The position numbers and the translations under genes are program-made. Shown here piece after piece: positions 23,420-36,238 of a DNA stretch of 64,000 nucleotides; position 1 is the first letter of the stretch; every line of letters starts with the position of its first letter. The notes beneath the pieces are model-generated. The model was not told the DNA's origin. It worked only from the letters and a program-made list of their open reading frames with translations, and did not search any database. Source of the DNA: Buddleja alternifolia (taxonomy: Eukaryota; Streptophyta; Magnoliopsida; Lamiales; Scrophulariaceae); contig CM033399.1 in the NCBI GenBank assembly GCA_019426215.1, forward strand, positions 34,667,022 to 34,731,021, read 5' to 3'.

Positions 23420-23579
23420 CTCGGGTATTCTGAGTATGCTCTGTGGTCGCAGTTTAATCTGATCTTCCACATCAGAAAAGTTTTCCCGGGCTATTTGGTT
23501 TCGCATTTGGAGGTCTATTGAAGAATAATTTGTAACCAAAAATAGAAGTTACCCCAAAAGCATCGTCATCGTCCATTTG

Positions 23580-26554
23580 GGCGAAAACCACTGTGGCGAA
23601 TACACGATTGACAGTGGAGTCTTTTGATGGCACAAACCATTTTGGTATGTGGCAAAGCGAAGTTGTAGACGCACTCTTTCAACAAGGTCTATACTTAGCT
23701 ATTGAAGAAAAGAAACCAAATGATATAGAGGAAAAAGAACGGAAATTTGGATGAGAAGGATTTGGCTCTGATGTTGTTGGGATCCCTTCCTGAGGAGTTT
23801 GAGTTTCTTGAAACCACTCTACTTCACGGGAAGGCTGCTGCTGTATCTCTTAGCGAAGTTTGTGCTGCTCTATACAGTTATGAATTGAGCCGGACAAGCA
23901 AGTTTGTTTAGGCGGAGATGCAAAAATTTTGTTCATCAGAGGTCGTTCACAAAACAAAAGGAGTGAAATACTCCAAATTGGAGTTTTGTGAACTTTGTGT
24001 TCGTGGGAAACAGACAAGGGTTAAATTTGGAACAACAATCCATAATACTGATGGTATCTTGGATTATGTTCATTCGGATGTGTGGGTCCCTCAAAAAATG
24101 AGTTCTTTGGGAGGGAAGCACTAGTTTGTAACCTTTGTTGATGTTTTTTCCCGGAGAGTTTGGGTGTATACGATGAAAACAAAGGATGAAGTGTTTGAGG
24201 TATTCGTCAAATGGAAAAAGATGGTGGAAACTCAGACTGATAAAAAGGTCAAACGTCTCCGTACAGACAATGGTGGAGAATTTAGGAGTGGTCCATTTCA
24301 GAAATTTTGTGAGGATGAAGGCATTGTCAGACACTTCACTGTCAGACATACACCACAACAGAACGGAGTGGCAGAACGCATGAATCGGACTTTGCTGGAG
24401 AAAGTTCGATGTTTGTTATCCAATGCTGGGTTGGGTAAAGAATTTTGGGCTGAGGCTGTGACATATGCGTGTCATCTCGTTAATCGTCTACCATCTACTG
24501 CTATTGATGGAAAAACACCATTGGAGAAATGATTTGGAAAGCCTGCTGCTGATTATGATTCCTTACATGTGTTTGGTTCCGCTGCATATTATCATGTTAA
24601 GGAATCAAAGTTGGATCCTAGAGCAAAGAAAGCTGTGTTCATGGGGATCACCTCTGGTATAAAAGGTTATCGCCTTTGGTGTCCAGAAACAAAGAAAATA
24701 ATCTTTAGCAGGGATGTCACCTTTGATGAATCTACCGTGTTGGAAAAGGTGAATGCAGAACAGCATGATGGTACTCCCAAACAGGTGGAGTTTGAAAATT
24801 TTGTTGTCCCAGCAGATCAAGAAACTCTTGATCATTCTCCTACGGTAGAAGGAGATTTTGAAGAAGAGGAAGTTCAACCCCAAGAACTTCCACAGCAACT
24901 TGAATCAATTGCAACTAGCAAGCCAAAGAGGACAATCAGAAAGCCTGCTCGCTTTGATGATATGGTGGCTTGTGCATTTGCAATTGCCGCTGATGATGTT
25001 CCTACCACTTATATTGAAGCAGTCAAAGGACCAGAGAAAGATAAGTGGAGGATTGCCATGAGTGAATAAATGCAGTCCCTTCATAAGAATCAAACATGGG
25101 AACTGGCCAGTCTCCCGAAGGGAAAGAAGGCAATTGGATGCAAATGGGTATTTGCAAAGAAAGATGGATTTCCTAGCCAAGGTGATGTTCGCTACAAAGC
25201 CAGATTGGTGGCCAAAGGTTACGCTCAGAAGGAGGGCATTGATTATAATGAGGTGTTTTCTCCAGTTGTAAAACACTCCTCCATTAGAATTTTGTTGGCT
25301 TTGGTAGCACAGTTGGATTTTGAACTAGTTCAGTTGGATGTAAAAACTGCATTTTTACATGGAGACTTGGAAGAGGAAATCTATATGACTCAGCCAGAGG
25401 GATTCAAAGTTGCTGAAAATGAAAATTTGGTTTGTAAACTTCAAAAATCGTTGTACGGATTGAAGCAATCTCTGAGGCAGTGGTACAAGCGATTTGACAA
25501 GTTTATGATGGGAATTGGGTACACAAGAAACAAATACGATCATTGTGTGTATTTGCACAAGCTACAAGATGGATCCTTCATATATGTTGATGATATGTTG
25601 ATTGCCTCCCCAAGTCTAATAGAAATTGAGAAGTTAAAGACTCATTTGAAAAGGGAGTTCGAGATGAAGGATCTAGGTGAGGCGAAGAAGATTCTCGGCA
25701 TGGAGATTTTTAGAGATAGAAAATTGAGGAGGCTTTGTTTGACTCAGAAACAATATCTGAGTAGGATGTTGAGGCGTTTTGGCATTGATGAAAAGTCAAA
25801 ACCAGTTAGTACTCCGCTTGCTCCTCATTTTAAGCTTAGCGCCGCTTTGTCACCGAAATCTGATGCAGAACAGGAATACATATCAAAAGTACCGTATGCA
25901 AATGCTGTTGGTAGCTTGATGTATGCTATGGTGTGTACGAGGCCTGATATTTCCCAAGCAGTGGGGGTTGTGAGCAGGTATATGCATGATCCTGGAAAGG
26001 AACATTGGCAAGCTGTGAAATGGATTTTGCGATACATCCATGACACAGCTGATGTTGGTTTGATATTTGAGCGGGAACATAGTCAGTATATAGTCGGATA
26101 TTGCGATTCAGACTATGCTGGTGATTTAGATAAGCGTAGATCAACTACAGACTACGTATTTACTCTTGCTAAAGCACCAGTCAGTTGGAAGTCTACCTTA
26201 CAGTCAACGGTTGCTCTGTCTACAACGGAAGCAGAGTATATGGCAATTTCAGAGACTGTAAAGGAAGCAATTTGGCTTCAAGGGTTGCTTGGTGAACTGG
26301 GGATTGGACAGAAGTTTGTCAAAATACATTGTGATAGTCAAAGTGCTATCCATTTAGCAAATAACCAAGTTTATCATGCAAGGACGAAGCACATTGATGT
26401 TCGGTATCACTTCATACGAGAGATACTCGAAGAAGGTGGAGTCAGAATCGAGAAGATCCATACTACTGAGAATCCTGCTGATATGTTGACAAAAGTTGTG
26501 ACTGCAATCAAGTTCAAATTTTGTTTGGACTTGATCAACATTGTCAAAGTTTGA
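23580..26554 (+). pseudogene. Degraded copia gag-pol of E1
   Basis: A gag N-terminal remnant (about 23580-23754) hits an in-frame TGA. A later gag piece (LGSLPEEFEF, near 23790) is in another frame and runs, via a deletion, straight into the zinc-binding end of integrase at about 23918 (ELCVRGKQ). The nucleocapsid zinc knuckle and the whole protease are missing. The integrase core is present (DNGGEFRSGPF, VAERMNRT) but crossed by stops near 24121, 24532 and 25068. From 25070 a 494-codon frame covers reverse transcriptase (WVFAK, VKTAFLHGDL, YVDDM) and RNase H (CDSQSAIHL). Next to YVDDM the protein is about four residues shorter than the second copia element. The element cannot make a full polyprotein. 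Confidence 0.93.
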
Positions 26555-26621
26555 AGATTGATTTTGGTGACCCCGTTTGACGATGAGATTGAAGATTTTG
26601 AAATTCGCCAAGGTGGAGATT

Positions 26622-27111
26622 TGTTGAAGATGGCTCATTTTTCATTTGGTTAAAGAATTGGTTGTTATCCCACATAGGAAAACATTGAAAGTGGTGAGTT
26701 CAATTCTTGTATAAAGGTGGGTTACCTCTTCACCTTTTAGATATCCCAAATTGCCTAAGTCTTTTAGCAATTTCTACTTTCTTCCTCTATAGTTTGTAAT
26801 AGTTTCACTTTAGTCCTTTAGTGAAATATTTTGGTGGGGTCCGAGGACGTAGGCTAAATTAGCCGAACCTCGTTAAATTTGGTGTTCTTTATTTTGTGCT
26901 ATTATTCAAGTAGCCATTGTTAGTTATAGTTATAGTGTTATATTGTGTTATTAAATTCGTCTAGTTAATTCTGTCGAGGAGGTAGGGTTTTAAGCGCGAC
27001 CGTGTGACGCCTCCAATCTTTCCTGGGAATTAAATCTAGTGTGGTTTTCTAGTACAATATTTCCCTCGCTATTTCTATATTTGGTGGAATATGACTCTGA
27101 GTTCCACAATA
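26622..27111 (+). repeat. Right LTR of copia element E1
   Basis: Begins TGTTGAAGATGGCTC and ends GAGTTCCACAATA. The terminal base pair context has drifted (ACA to ATA) relative to the left LTR. Confidence 0.95.
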
Positions 27112-28360
27112 ATATGGCCCCGGCTATAAAAGTTCCAAAAAAGGGTCATTGACCATTCTCCCCCAAGGTACAACCGACGGTCAAATGCTCAACCAAAGAC
27201 CCAAGAACATTCATCGTGGCTGATGCATTTCCACATTCATTTCTTTTCTTAATCTATTTTCTATGAGAATAATTTGTAAATAAACACAAAAGAAAATAAA
27301 TGAATAAGGCCAAAAAACAAAAAACAAAATTTGAAAAGTAAAACGACAGTTAGAAAAGTCGTTACGCCCTATGTGACCAGTGACGTGACGTCAATATTTC
27401 CTTTTTTTTTTCTTTTTAGCTTATAACCAGGGTGTCCCCAATCGAACACCATTACGCTAATCTCTTCGAGATAAAAAGATCATTAAAATGAGTGAAGCCT
27501 TTCCCAATAAAACTTTTTTTCATACATAAAATCAGGATCAAACCATGTACAAAATAAATATTTAAGAAATCCAACTATGATCTCGTCAAATCAACATTTC
27601 ATTATCAGTTAAGTTAAACGGTGAGAAATAATTACCGACTGAGACCCCCACAAGCTTAAAAGCAAACTCCACTTCCACTTCCACAGAGCCCCCATTTAAA
27701 ACGACGACGTTGTGGAGTAGCTCACCGGCCATTTCGGTTCTCTTTGCCTACCAATTTTTCAGGTGAATTTTGCATCACCCTTTTTTGATCATATATACTA
27801 TTTTTATTGGGGGTGAAATTGAAATTTCGTGTTTAATATATGTGTATATATATATGGATGTGCATAATTTCTGTGTGGTTGATTTTGAGATTATTTGTTT
27901 ACTGGATCAAACGGTTATTGATCATTGATGAATTATCCTTTCTATTTGGTCATTTTCACGGATTATAGCTAATTATGCTGCAAATGAAGCAGAAAAAAAT
28001 AAAAATCACAGAATGAGATGAGTTAATAGCTTCTGAATTGAGGGTTACATTTTATGTAATTGTGTGTTTTTGTAAGTGGAAGTGCAAAATTGGTTAGCTT
28101 TTGAGGTCGGCGAATTCTAATTAGTCTGCGTTAAGCGAGAATTCGAACGGAGCTTAAAATGTTGTATCAGAATGTAGGTATAAGAATTATGATATCTTTG
28201 ATGTTCAATATAACGCTACAAGGAAATTTTTAAGAATTTGATTGTGCCTTTCTGTAATAAATGTCCTTGATTATTGCTTAGGATACTATTCTGATCAGTT
28301 GTATTTAATTTGTGATAACAGTTTGTTGCGATTACACAATTTGTAAAAGGTCTGTTTTCA
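27112..28360 (+). other. Promoter and 5' UTR region of the ABC1-type gene
   Basis: Between the copia right LTR and the first coding exon lie about 570 bp of upstream DNA and a likely untranslated first exon ending TTTTTCAG|GTGAAT at 27762/27763. A 3' splice site (GATAACAG, ending 28321) would then start the exon carrying the ATG at 28361. The UTR intron is inferred from the splice-like signals alone. The retrotransposon ends less than 600 bp from the probable transcription start. Confidence 0.5.
27386..27393. promoter_or_regulatory. TGACGTCA palindrome (bZIP/CRE-type site)
   Basis: TGACGTGACGTCA at 27381-27393 contains the palindromic C-box/CRE core TGACGTCA overlapping a TGACGTG half-site. 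Plant TGA and other bZIP factors bind such cores. It lies about 375 bp before the inferred 5' UTR splice donor. Regulation of the downstream gene by this site is inference. Confidence 0.4.
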
Positions 28361-31300
28361 ATGGGATGGGGAAACATCTACAAGAGGCGCGTGAAAGTGT
28401 TCACATTAGCTATCGTAATCTACCTTGATTATAAGGTATGCCATGCTTCTCGGTTGCTATTGTTTGATGATTGGCTTGTGTGTTGTGGAAACCACAATGA
28501 ATAGTTCTCTTTTACTGTTCCAATACCTTGTAATCCTGAAGGTTATATTTTTCTCCTTTGTATATTTAAATATGTACAGGCCCTGCAACAGAGAGAAAAA
28601 TGGACAAAGAAGTCAAAAAGGGATGAACTTTGGGAGAAAGCTCATGAACGTAATGCTAAGCGTGTTCTCAATTTGATAGTAAAGCTGGAAGGCTTATGGG
28701 TGAAACTAGGACAGTACCTATCTACACGTGCTGATGTGCTTCCCCCAGCGTATATACGACTTCTGAAGCAGCTGCAGGACTCTCTTCCCCCGCGCCCTCT
28801 AGCAGAGGTACTTCGCTATTTATACTTTTGAAGCATTTTGAGAAAATTAAAATGGTAATCACATGATGCAGTTGTTAGTGAAGTATTTAGACAATATTAT
28901 ACTGCTTCCACATCAGGAAAAAGTTAAAAGATACATGAATGGATTACTCACCAGCCTAGAGATTGGTGTATGCGATGAATTTTCCATAAGAAACCTCATT
29001 TAGTCTATTGTTCCACATGATGATGATTGCTTTGATATGGACTAAAATATTGTTATATATATTTTGAGGACAGTGGTACCGCTAATGTATTAACCTAACA
29101 GGATGCATTATGGATATATCTATGGAGTCATTGTTTGAGGATGTGCACTTGTATTTTGGCATGACTATGATAAACTACTTTAGCAACCGAGACCATCGTT
29201 TCTCCTTTGATTTTGTGCATTAATGGCAGAACAGATTTGATTCATGAATGGAATTCTTAAAAGTAATTTTATCTGTGCTCTCTTGAAAAGGAGATAGTTT
29301 GATTTCCTTCTCCTCTGTTAATTCAGAAAAGCTAGGCAATTCTCTGTTAGGTTAACAACCAAACCAGGCAAAATAGTTCTGCTAATTCTAATTACCACAC
29401 AAAACCCTTTTGAGGTGGGAATGAGTGCAAATAAATCTGTTTCACACATCCAAGCAGCAAGTGCAGTGGCACTACTTTTATGTGTTTATCGTATATATAC
29501 CATCTGGAAACTTTTTATCATTATGTAACAAGCTTCTTCTGCACAGGTTTGCAAGACTATCAGAAAAGAGTTGGGGAAATCCATGGAAGATCTCTTCTTG
29601 AATTTCGACAATGTACCTCTGGCTACAGCATCAGTAAGTTCCTCATGATCAAGTCATTTAACTGAAAAAAGAGAACTTTGATTTTGGGATGTTAATTTCC
29701 CATTGAACCACGAGTACGTTGTGCCATATAAACAAATCAGATGATAAAATCTAATACCTTAATAGATTTAAGGTCATCTTGATACTAAAGTAGCATATCA
29801 AGGAAAAGATGTGATACTATAAGTATTAGAGTTAAGTTATATATTTTAGGTGAAAGTTATACTCGGAAGAGGCATAATTCCAGCTCTAGAAATTAGATGA
29901 AATGATAGCCTTTATTTAAAGAACTACCATTTCTGCCAGATATATGACCTGTGGCCATTCTTGCATTATTTTGATACTATCCTCTGATGAAAATAAATAG
30001 CACTATTTTCTACAATTTCTTCCTTTTTTCTGTGTCAGCAAAAATTATTTTCTGGATGATCCGAATGTTTTTGCTCTATGTTTATGCAGATAGCTCAAGT
30101 TCATCGGGCGACTTTGGGTGATGGGAAGGAAGTTGTTGTTAAAGTTCAACATGAGAGCATAAAGGAAATCATATTGGAGGTCGTTACTTTTCTTTGCTTT
30201 TGAGGTTTTGGGATTAATTTCAGTTGTGATACATGCGATTATGTTATTGTTCTGAAGTTTTGTCTTTTGCAGGATCTGAAAAATGCCAAGTCAATAGTTG
30301 ATTGGATAGCCTGGGCAGAACCACAATACGACTTCAACCCTATGATAGATGAATGGTGCAAAGAAGCGCCCAAGGAACTGGATTTCAACAATGAAGCTGG
30401 TATGCTTTGATTATTTATTAAATGGTTTTCATCTTTATTTTCAACATACACTAGTTCTTAAGATGCTTTTGTGGTTTCTATAGAGAATACTCGGAGAGTT
30501 TCTAGGAACCTTGGCTGCACAAGTGATTCTGACAATAACAACATAAATCGTGTGGACGTCTTAATTCCTGAAGTTATTATGGTATTATCCTTTTTCAAAT
30601 CGTTCCAGTTAAAATCTTTGCTCTGTTCAATGATTTACAAAAGGAGCAAAATGATCCCAGTGTTGTGTCTGGAAAGTTCATTGAAAAGCCTGATGGTGTA
30701 AGACCTTTTATTGTTTTTCCCCCTCTATATCATCTTTAAAAAATATTAGATTCATTGATTTTTCCAAAGTACTCTCCCTATCTTTCATATGAAGCATGGG
30801 AAACATCAACTGCTTGTTAACAGTGGTAGCATAAAATAGGACTTACTTTATGTGATTTTATGTATACCAGAACATTATGATACCTTACTGAATAGAAGTA
30901 CCCCCATCAGAAACTACAAATATGTAGTCTTATAATAAGGGTACAATAGTGTACCTAGATTGTTTTGTTTAAAGTGTTTATGCGCAACTGAAGTCACTCT
31001 TATTTCTGATAAAATTATCTTTACAAAAGGTAGTTTGCACGATATGGAAATCTCTTTTCAACTGATCTGATCCATACACCCTACACTTTTGTCCTTTTCC
31101 TAAATTACTAATTGCATTTTTCAAGTCAACAAACACTTTTGTCGTGCAGTCAACTGAGAAAGTCCTCGTTTTGGAGTATATGGATGGAGTACGATTAAAT
31201 GACTCTGAATCTTTGGAAGCCCTGGGTGTCGACAAACAAAGACTTGTCGAGGAAATTACGCGTGCATATGCCCATCAAATCTATGTTGATGGCTTCTTCA

Positions 31301-34300
31301 ATGGTGACCCTCACCCTGGTACACACGCTGTCTCTCTATATCTTTGTGTATATGTGTATGGCACAGTCTGATTCCGTTTTCTTTTTCATTTTTGAGGTTA
31401 GAGACATGTCTGATTCTGTCTATTAGACTATTAATTTATGTTGTCATGGATCTTGTATTGATTTTCATATAGGAAATTTCCTTGTGACCAAAGCTGCTCC
31501 GCATCGTCCAGTTTTGTTAGATTTCGGCCTCACAAAGGGTCTATCATCTTCAATGAAACAAGCTTTAGCAAAAATGTTTCTAGCATCTGCTGAGGTTTGT
31601 TGACTTTCTTATCTTTGCTTCATTGTAGTCCCTGATCCTTAAAAGATCATAGATAATCCACAAGCATAAAAACAAAGAATTATGTGGTTAGCTTTGTTAA
31701 GTCCCTGCTATCTAAAACTCCACAATTGTTGGGAATCTTCTCTTGGATTTGTTGCAGTGAGGATCTGAACATATTCAAATTCCAAATTTGACCCAATATC
31801 TAAAGTCAATGAGCCACAGACTTATATATAAGAGCATTTATCCCTTACTTTCCAATGTGGGACTTCATCTCACATGCAAACCTAAAAAAACATCTATGGC
31901 TGGGTGAATGTATTCGAATTTTTTTATTTATGAATCCGTTGTTTTCTCCCACATGTTAAATCTTTTTGCTAGAGTCATGGTTTTTATTTTCTGTTTTGTC
32001 GATAAAACTTACTTGCTGCTTCTTGCAGGGTGATCATGTGGCACTTTTATCTTCTTTCTCGGAAATGGGGCTTAAGCTGCGTTTGGACATCCCAGATCAA
32101 GTGATGGAGATATCAAATGTGTTTTTTCGTACATCAACCCCAGCAAATGAAGCTCTTGTAAGCAGATTTATCGTATTTTCTGTGATGTGATTCTTACTTG
32201 TATATATGAGCTGATTTTACTGTTTGGTGAAGCAAAACATGAAATCATTGGTAGAGCAAAGGACTAAGAATATGAAGGTCGTGCAAGAGAAGATGAAGCT
32301 CAATGAGAAAGAAGTAAAACGTTTTAATCCCGTGAGTCCAAATACTTTCCTCCATTATTATCTTATCAGCCTGTCTGTTGACTTTTGTGCTATTTCCAAA
32401 GAACGTTAAATAATACTTCCTCAGATTGATGCTTTTCCAGGTGATATCATCATATTCAGCAGAGTCATTAATCTTCTGAGAGGTATGAAATGCATCTATG
32501 AGTAAGCTTCTTTTCTTTTTTCCCTTTGGTGTATAATTGTCCAAGGATTTCACAGTTAACATGGATTGTAGGTCTTTCATCAACAATGAATGTACGCATA
32601 GTTTATGTGGATATCATGAGGCCATTTGCTGAATCTGTTTTACAATGGTAAGCTGTGATTTTTAAATTTACCTATAGCTTGTAGCAAAATTATATATTCT
32701 TGCAAAACTTGTTTCAGCAATGTAAACAGAGGGCCAGCATTTAACGCGCACTGGATCCATGACACTCCAGTCCTTTCTAATATTGAAGACAAGCTGAGGA
32801 AGCTCTTAATTGAGCTTGGAAATGCTGATAAAGTACTTGGAATCCAGGTACACACCACTGCATCACGATGTGCATATTACTCTTAAAGTATTGGTTTTTG
32901 CATCATCAAACAAATTTTCCATGAAAAGAACACATTGTTAATTTTGACCTCTTTCCTTAGGAGCGTCATATTTATTTTGATACGCACTCTTGGAAAGTTC
33001 TGAATTGTTTTCATCATGTTCGTAAATTCCTTGCATCTTTTGCTTGGTTTATCTTGGATAGGTTTTGCTGGTTGAATATAGAAAGAAAATTTTAAGCAAA
33101 GGAAATGCTTCAAAAGGATATATCTGCTTATTGCGAGTTTGTTCATCCTTTCTCAAATGTTATTACAATCTAGTGCAATTTGGATTTCTATTATCTTCGG
33201 ACATGCTTAATGCGTTCTCAAAAACATTAGAGTCATGCTTGATAGCAATAAACCATGGTAGATATTCGCCTACTTATTTGGCTAACAAATGATGACTTTC
33301 TCTTTTCCTTCATCTTCTTTTTACAAAGGCTATTATTTCGGCCTTTTCTATATATGATGATTTTTTGTGGTTCCTTTGACACATATGACATATCCTTTTA
33401 TTTTTCTTTTCATCCCCCCCGCGGCTGAATCTTATAGGTGTGTGCCTATAAAGATGGAGAAGTATTTATTGACACCGCTGCTGGGGCGCTTGGAAGATAT
33501 GATCCTAGACCAGTTCAACCTGATAGTTTATTCCCTATTTTCTCTACGTCAAAAGGAATTACAGCAGGAATGGTTCATTGGCTGGTTGATAAAGGGTATG
33601 CAAAACTGTTGGTGCTTCTCTTGTTTGATGTGAGCAATGGTTTAATCTTAGGAAATATTTCAGAAACTGAAAATAGGCACTGAATTGAAAAATGATTAAT
33701 TATGCAAGGGTAAAGTGGGCCAATGATTACTGACTAGTTAGTTCTTGATTAGAAGACTAGCTGTTTCTTAACTTGAATAAATATTTTTCCCGCATAAAAT
33801 ACCAATATTGTTTTGACATTGGTTTCCTATGGGTTATGTGAAATGACAATTACAATTTGATTTTTGAAAATTACTATCATGTTTCATTGTCAATGGTAAG
33901 CATGTATTATCTTACTAGGATTTACCAGTCTTGATGCATGGCCAATTTTGCTGGTTCTTACTGCATGTTTCTCTCTCTTACTAGCATTTATCGGTTGCCC
34001 CATTTTAATTAAGATTATTTCTATGATTTCATTTGGAAAAAATAGAATGCCTATAACATTCAATGAATTATCATCCAAGTACAACTGAACTTTTAGGTAC
34101 TATTATTATGTCTTGATCAGTTTTCATAACCGATTGTCAAAATATAACCAGCTTTTTATTATCTAAAAGCGAACAAGATTACACGGATGGAAGTTTCCTT
34201 TCACAAATCCACTGGAAGATAAATTTGCTCCTTACAGTTGGTCGGGAATGAAGATTTAATTTAATGGTTTTATGTTAATGTGGCAGGAAGCTGAAGCTTG

Positions 34301-36238
34301 AGGATAAAGTTGAAAATATTTGGCCAGAATTTGGATCCAATGGAAAAGATCAAATAAAGGTAATATTTTTGGGCTCTAATATCTAGTCAACTTGGCGCAA
34401 TTAAAATTCCTAATGCTCTTAATTTCTTTAACTGTTATATTAAACGTATTAATAACATTCTTTTTTGTTGATTTATTCTGAGCCAGGTCCATCATGTGCT
34501 TAATCACACTTCTGGTTTGCAAAATGCCTTGGCTGGTATTACACGCGAGAACCCTTTACTTATGACTGATTGGGATGAATGTTTAAATTGCATTACAAAG
34601 ATGGCACCAGAGACTGAACCTGGCCGTGAACAGCTGTACCATTATTTGTCTTTTGGCTGGTTATGTGGTGGCATAATGGAGGTATCAAAGATATTACTCT
34701 TTCATCATGACCTAAATGGTTTACTTTGAGGCTTTCGAACTGAAAATATTTTTTTATATATCTGTTTTCGACTTCAAAATTGATGCTATCCATTTTTATT
34801 ACCTTTGTCATGCGAAAGATTCTATTTCCTTCAGAGTTGTTTATAGTATCAAGGGGGAAACACAGGAAAAAACCAAAATAACAACTCTATGCCTTATTAG
34901 TATTACTAATCTCGTCATGTTTCCATTATACAGCATGCGTCGAGGAAAAAGTTTCAGGAGATTCTCGAAGAAGCAATTATTCGCCCACTTAATATAGATG
35001 GAGAGTTATACATTGGAATTCCTCCAGGCATGTCTTTGGATCTTTGTCAATTAGGTTTCCTGCTCATACAAACTTCTACGCGTGGTTGACATGTTCCACT
35101 TTGTTGGCTTAATATGTTAAAACAGCATTAATTCGTTCATTACAGTCCGAAGTAAATGTTTTGAGGAGAATAATTATATGCACAGCCCTTCACTTATTGT
35201 CTAATTACCTGTAGTTCCCTGACGTTTTGCAAATTATGAACATACTCTGTCAGAGATTATGATAATTTCTCAGATCTCGGTATGATTTTCGTAAATAAGG
35301 TCTTATGGAGGGAGTGACTATGTAATAAGGTCTTTTTGTCATTACTTTTTCAACTTGTTTGAAAATTAATTTCTTCACCATATTAAGTTAGCCAAAAATT
35401 AGCTGAGTGTAATTTATTTCTCCCAGGTGTGGAATCTCGACTCGCCACACTCACATCTGACATGGATGACATCAAGAAACTCTCCGAGGTTAGCAACCGC
35501 CCAGAGCTACCGTCCAGCTTTCAGAACCAGCTACAAGATGTTTCTGTGATGGCATCTACTTTACCTGCCATGTTTAATGCACTTATCACCCGTCGTGCCA
35601 TCATACCTGCTGCTAATGGCCATTGTTCCGCTCGTGCTCTTGCACGCTATTATGCAGCTCTTGTGGACCAAGGCACCATCCCACCACCACATTCTTCTTC
35701 CACCAAGCCCCAGTTGGGAAGCCATCCACACATTCCCAAATTCCCATCTCTAAAACCCTCCAAGAACCGAAAAGAGCCCAACAATGCGCATAAGACCGAC
35801 AAAAACTACACTAGAGTTCCCACCGATGACAGTAGCTTGAATTCTGTGGCTAATAGTGGGTTTGGTAAAAAACAGGAAAATGTTAAACTTTTTTCCAACA
35901 GTAAAATTCACGAGGCGTTCATGGGAGTTGGGGAATATGAGAATTTGACACTTCCAGGTGGGCAATTTGGGCTTGGTTTCAAGAGGTCTTACTCAGAGGA
36001 TGGTGAATTGATCGGGTTTGGGCATTCGGGTATGGGCGGGTCGACAGGGTATTGCGACATAAACAATAGATTTGCTATTGCAGTGACTCTGAACAAAATG
36101 AACATGGGAGGTGTGACTGCAAAGGTGATGCAGTTAGTGTGCTCAGAACTTGGTATTCCATTGCCAGCAGATTTTTACAGGTTTACAGAGAGGATAAATG
36201 ATAATGGTTCAAATATAGATATACCTTTGATTAATTGA
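28361..36238 (+). CDS. ABC1-type atypical kinase fused to a beta-lactamase-like domain (At5g24810 type)
   Basis: Eighteen coding exons join in phase: 28361-28435, 28580-28807, 29547-29633, 30090-30179, 30273-30399, 30484-30581, 31150-31318, 31473-31594, 32029-32157, 32233-32331, 32425-32482, 32572-32647, 32718-32847, 33438-33595, 34287-34359, 34487-34681, 34934-35027, 35427-36238; 939 aa. The N-terminal half has the ABC1/ADCK kinase signatures: KLGQ (67-70), alanine loop ATASIAQV (~127-134), Lys148 in VVVKVQH, KELDF (194-198), GDPHPGN (287-293) and DFG (308-310). The C-terminal half, from about residue 495, resembles serine beta-lactamases/penicillin-binding esterases: SxxK at 532-535 (STSK), then HTSG, and a late FGHSGMGGSTG block. 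ABC1 kinases elsewhere act in chloroplasts or mitochondria, often in prenylquinone metabolism; the hydrolase substrate is unknown. The start MGWGNIYKRR matches the Arabidopsis protein. The last intron uses a GC donor (CAG|GCATGT at 35028). Confidence 0.95.
35161..35330. repeat. Dispersed intron repeat, family B, copy in ABC1-gene intron 17
   Basis: Landmarks AATAATTA(T)..GCACA, CCCTTCACTTATTG, GTTTTGCAAATTAT, GATAATTTCTCAGA, GTAAATAAGGTCTTA and CTATGTAATAAGG occur in the same order in introns of CRY3 (53572-53815) and ARA1 (60148-60400). This copy has an internal deletion relative to the other two. Confidence 0.6.

Larger units (their letters stand above)
22916..27111 (+). mobile_element. Ty1/copia LTR retrotransposon, older and decayed (element E1)
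   Basis: The left LTR is 22916-23406 and the right LTR 26622-27111, both TG...A-ended and about 490 bp. The flanking 5-bp words are GTATG (22911-22915) and ATATG (27112-27116), a target duplication with one change. The primer-binding site TGGTATCAGAGC (23408-23419) matches the 3' end of initiator tRNA-Met. A purine-rich tract (AAGGTGGAGAT) precedes the right LTR. Domain order (gag remnant, integrase, reverse transcriptase, RNase H) is that of copia. By eye the LTRs differ at about ten sites plus a 1-bp indel, so the insertion is older than the second copia element. Coding is broken by stops and deletions. Confidence 0.95.
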
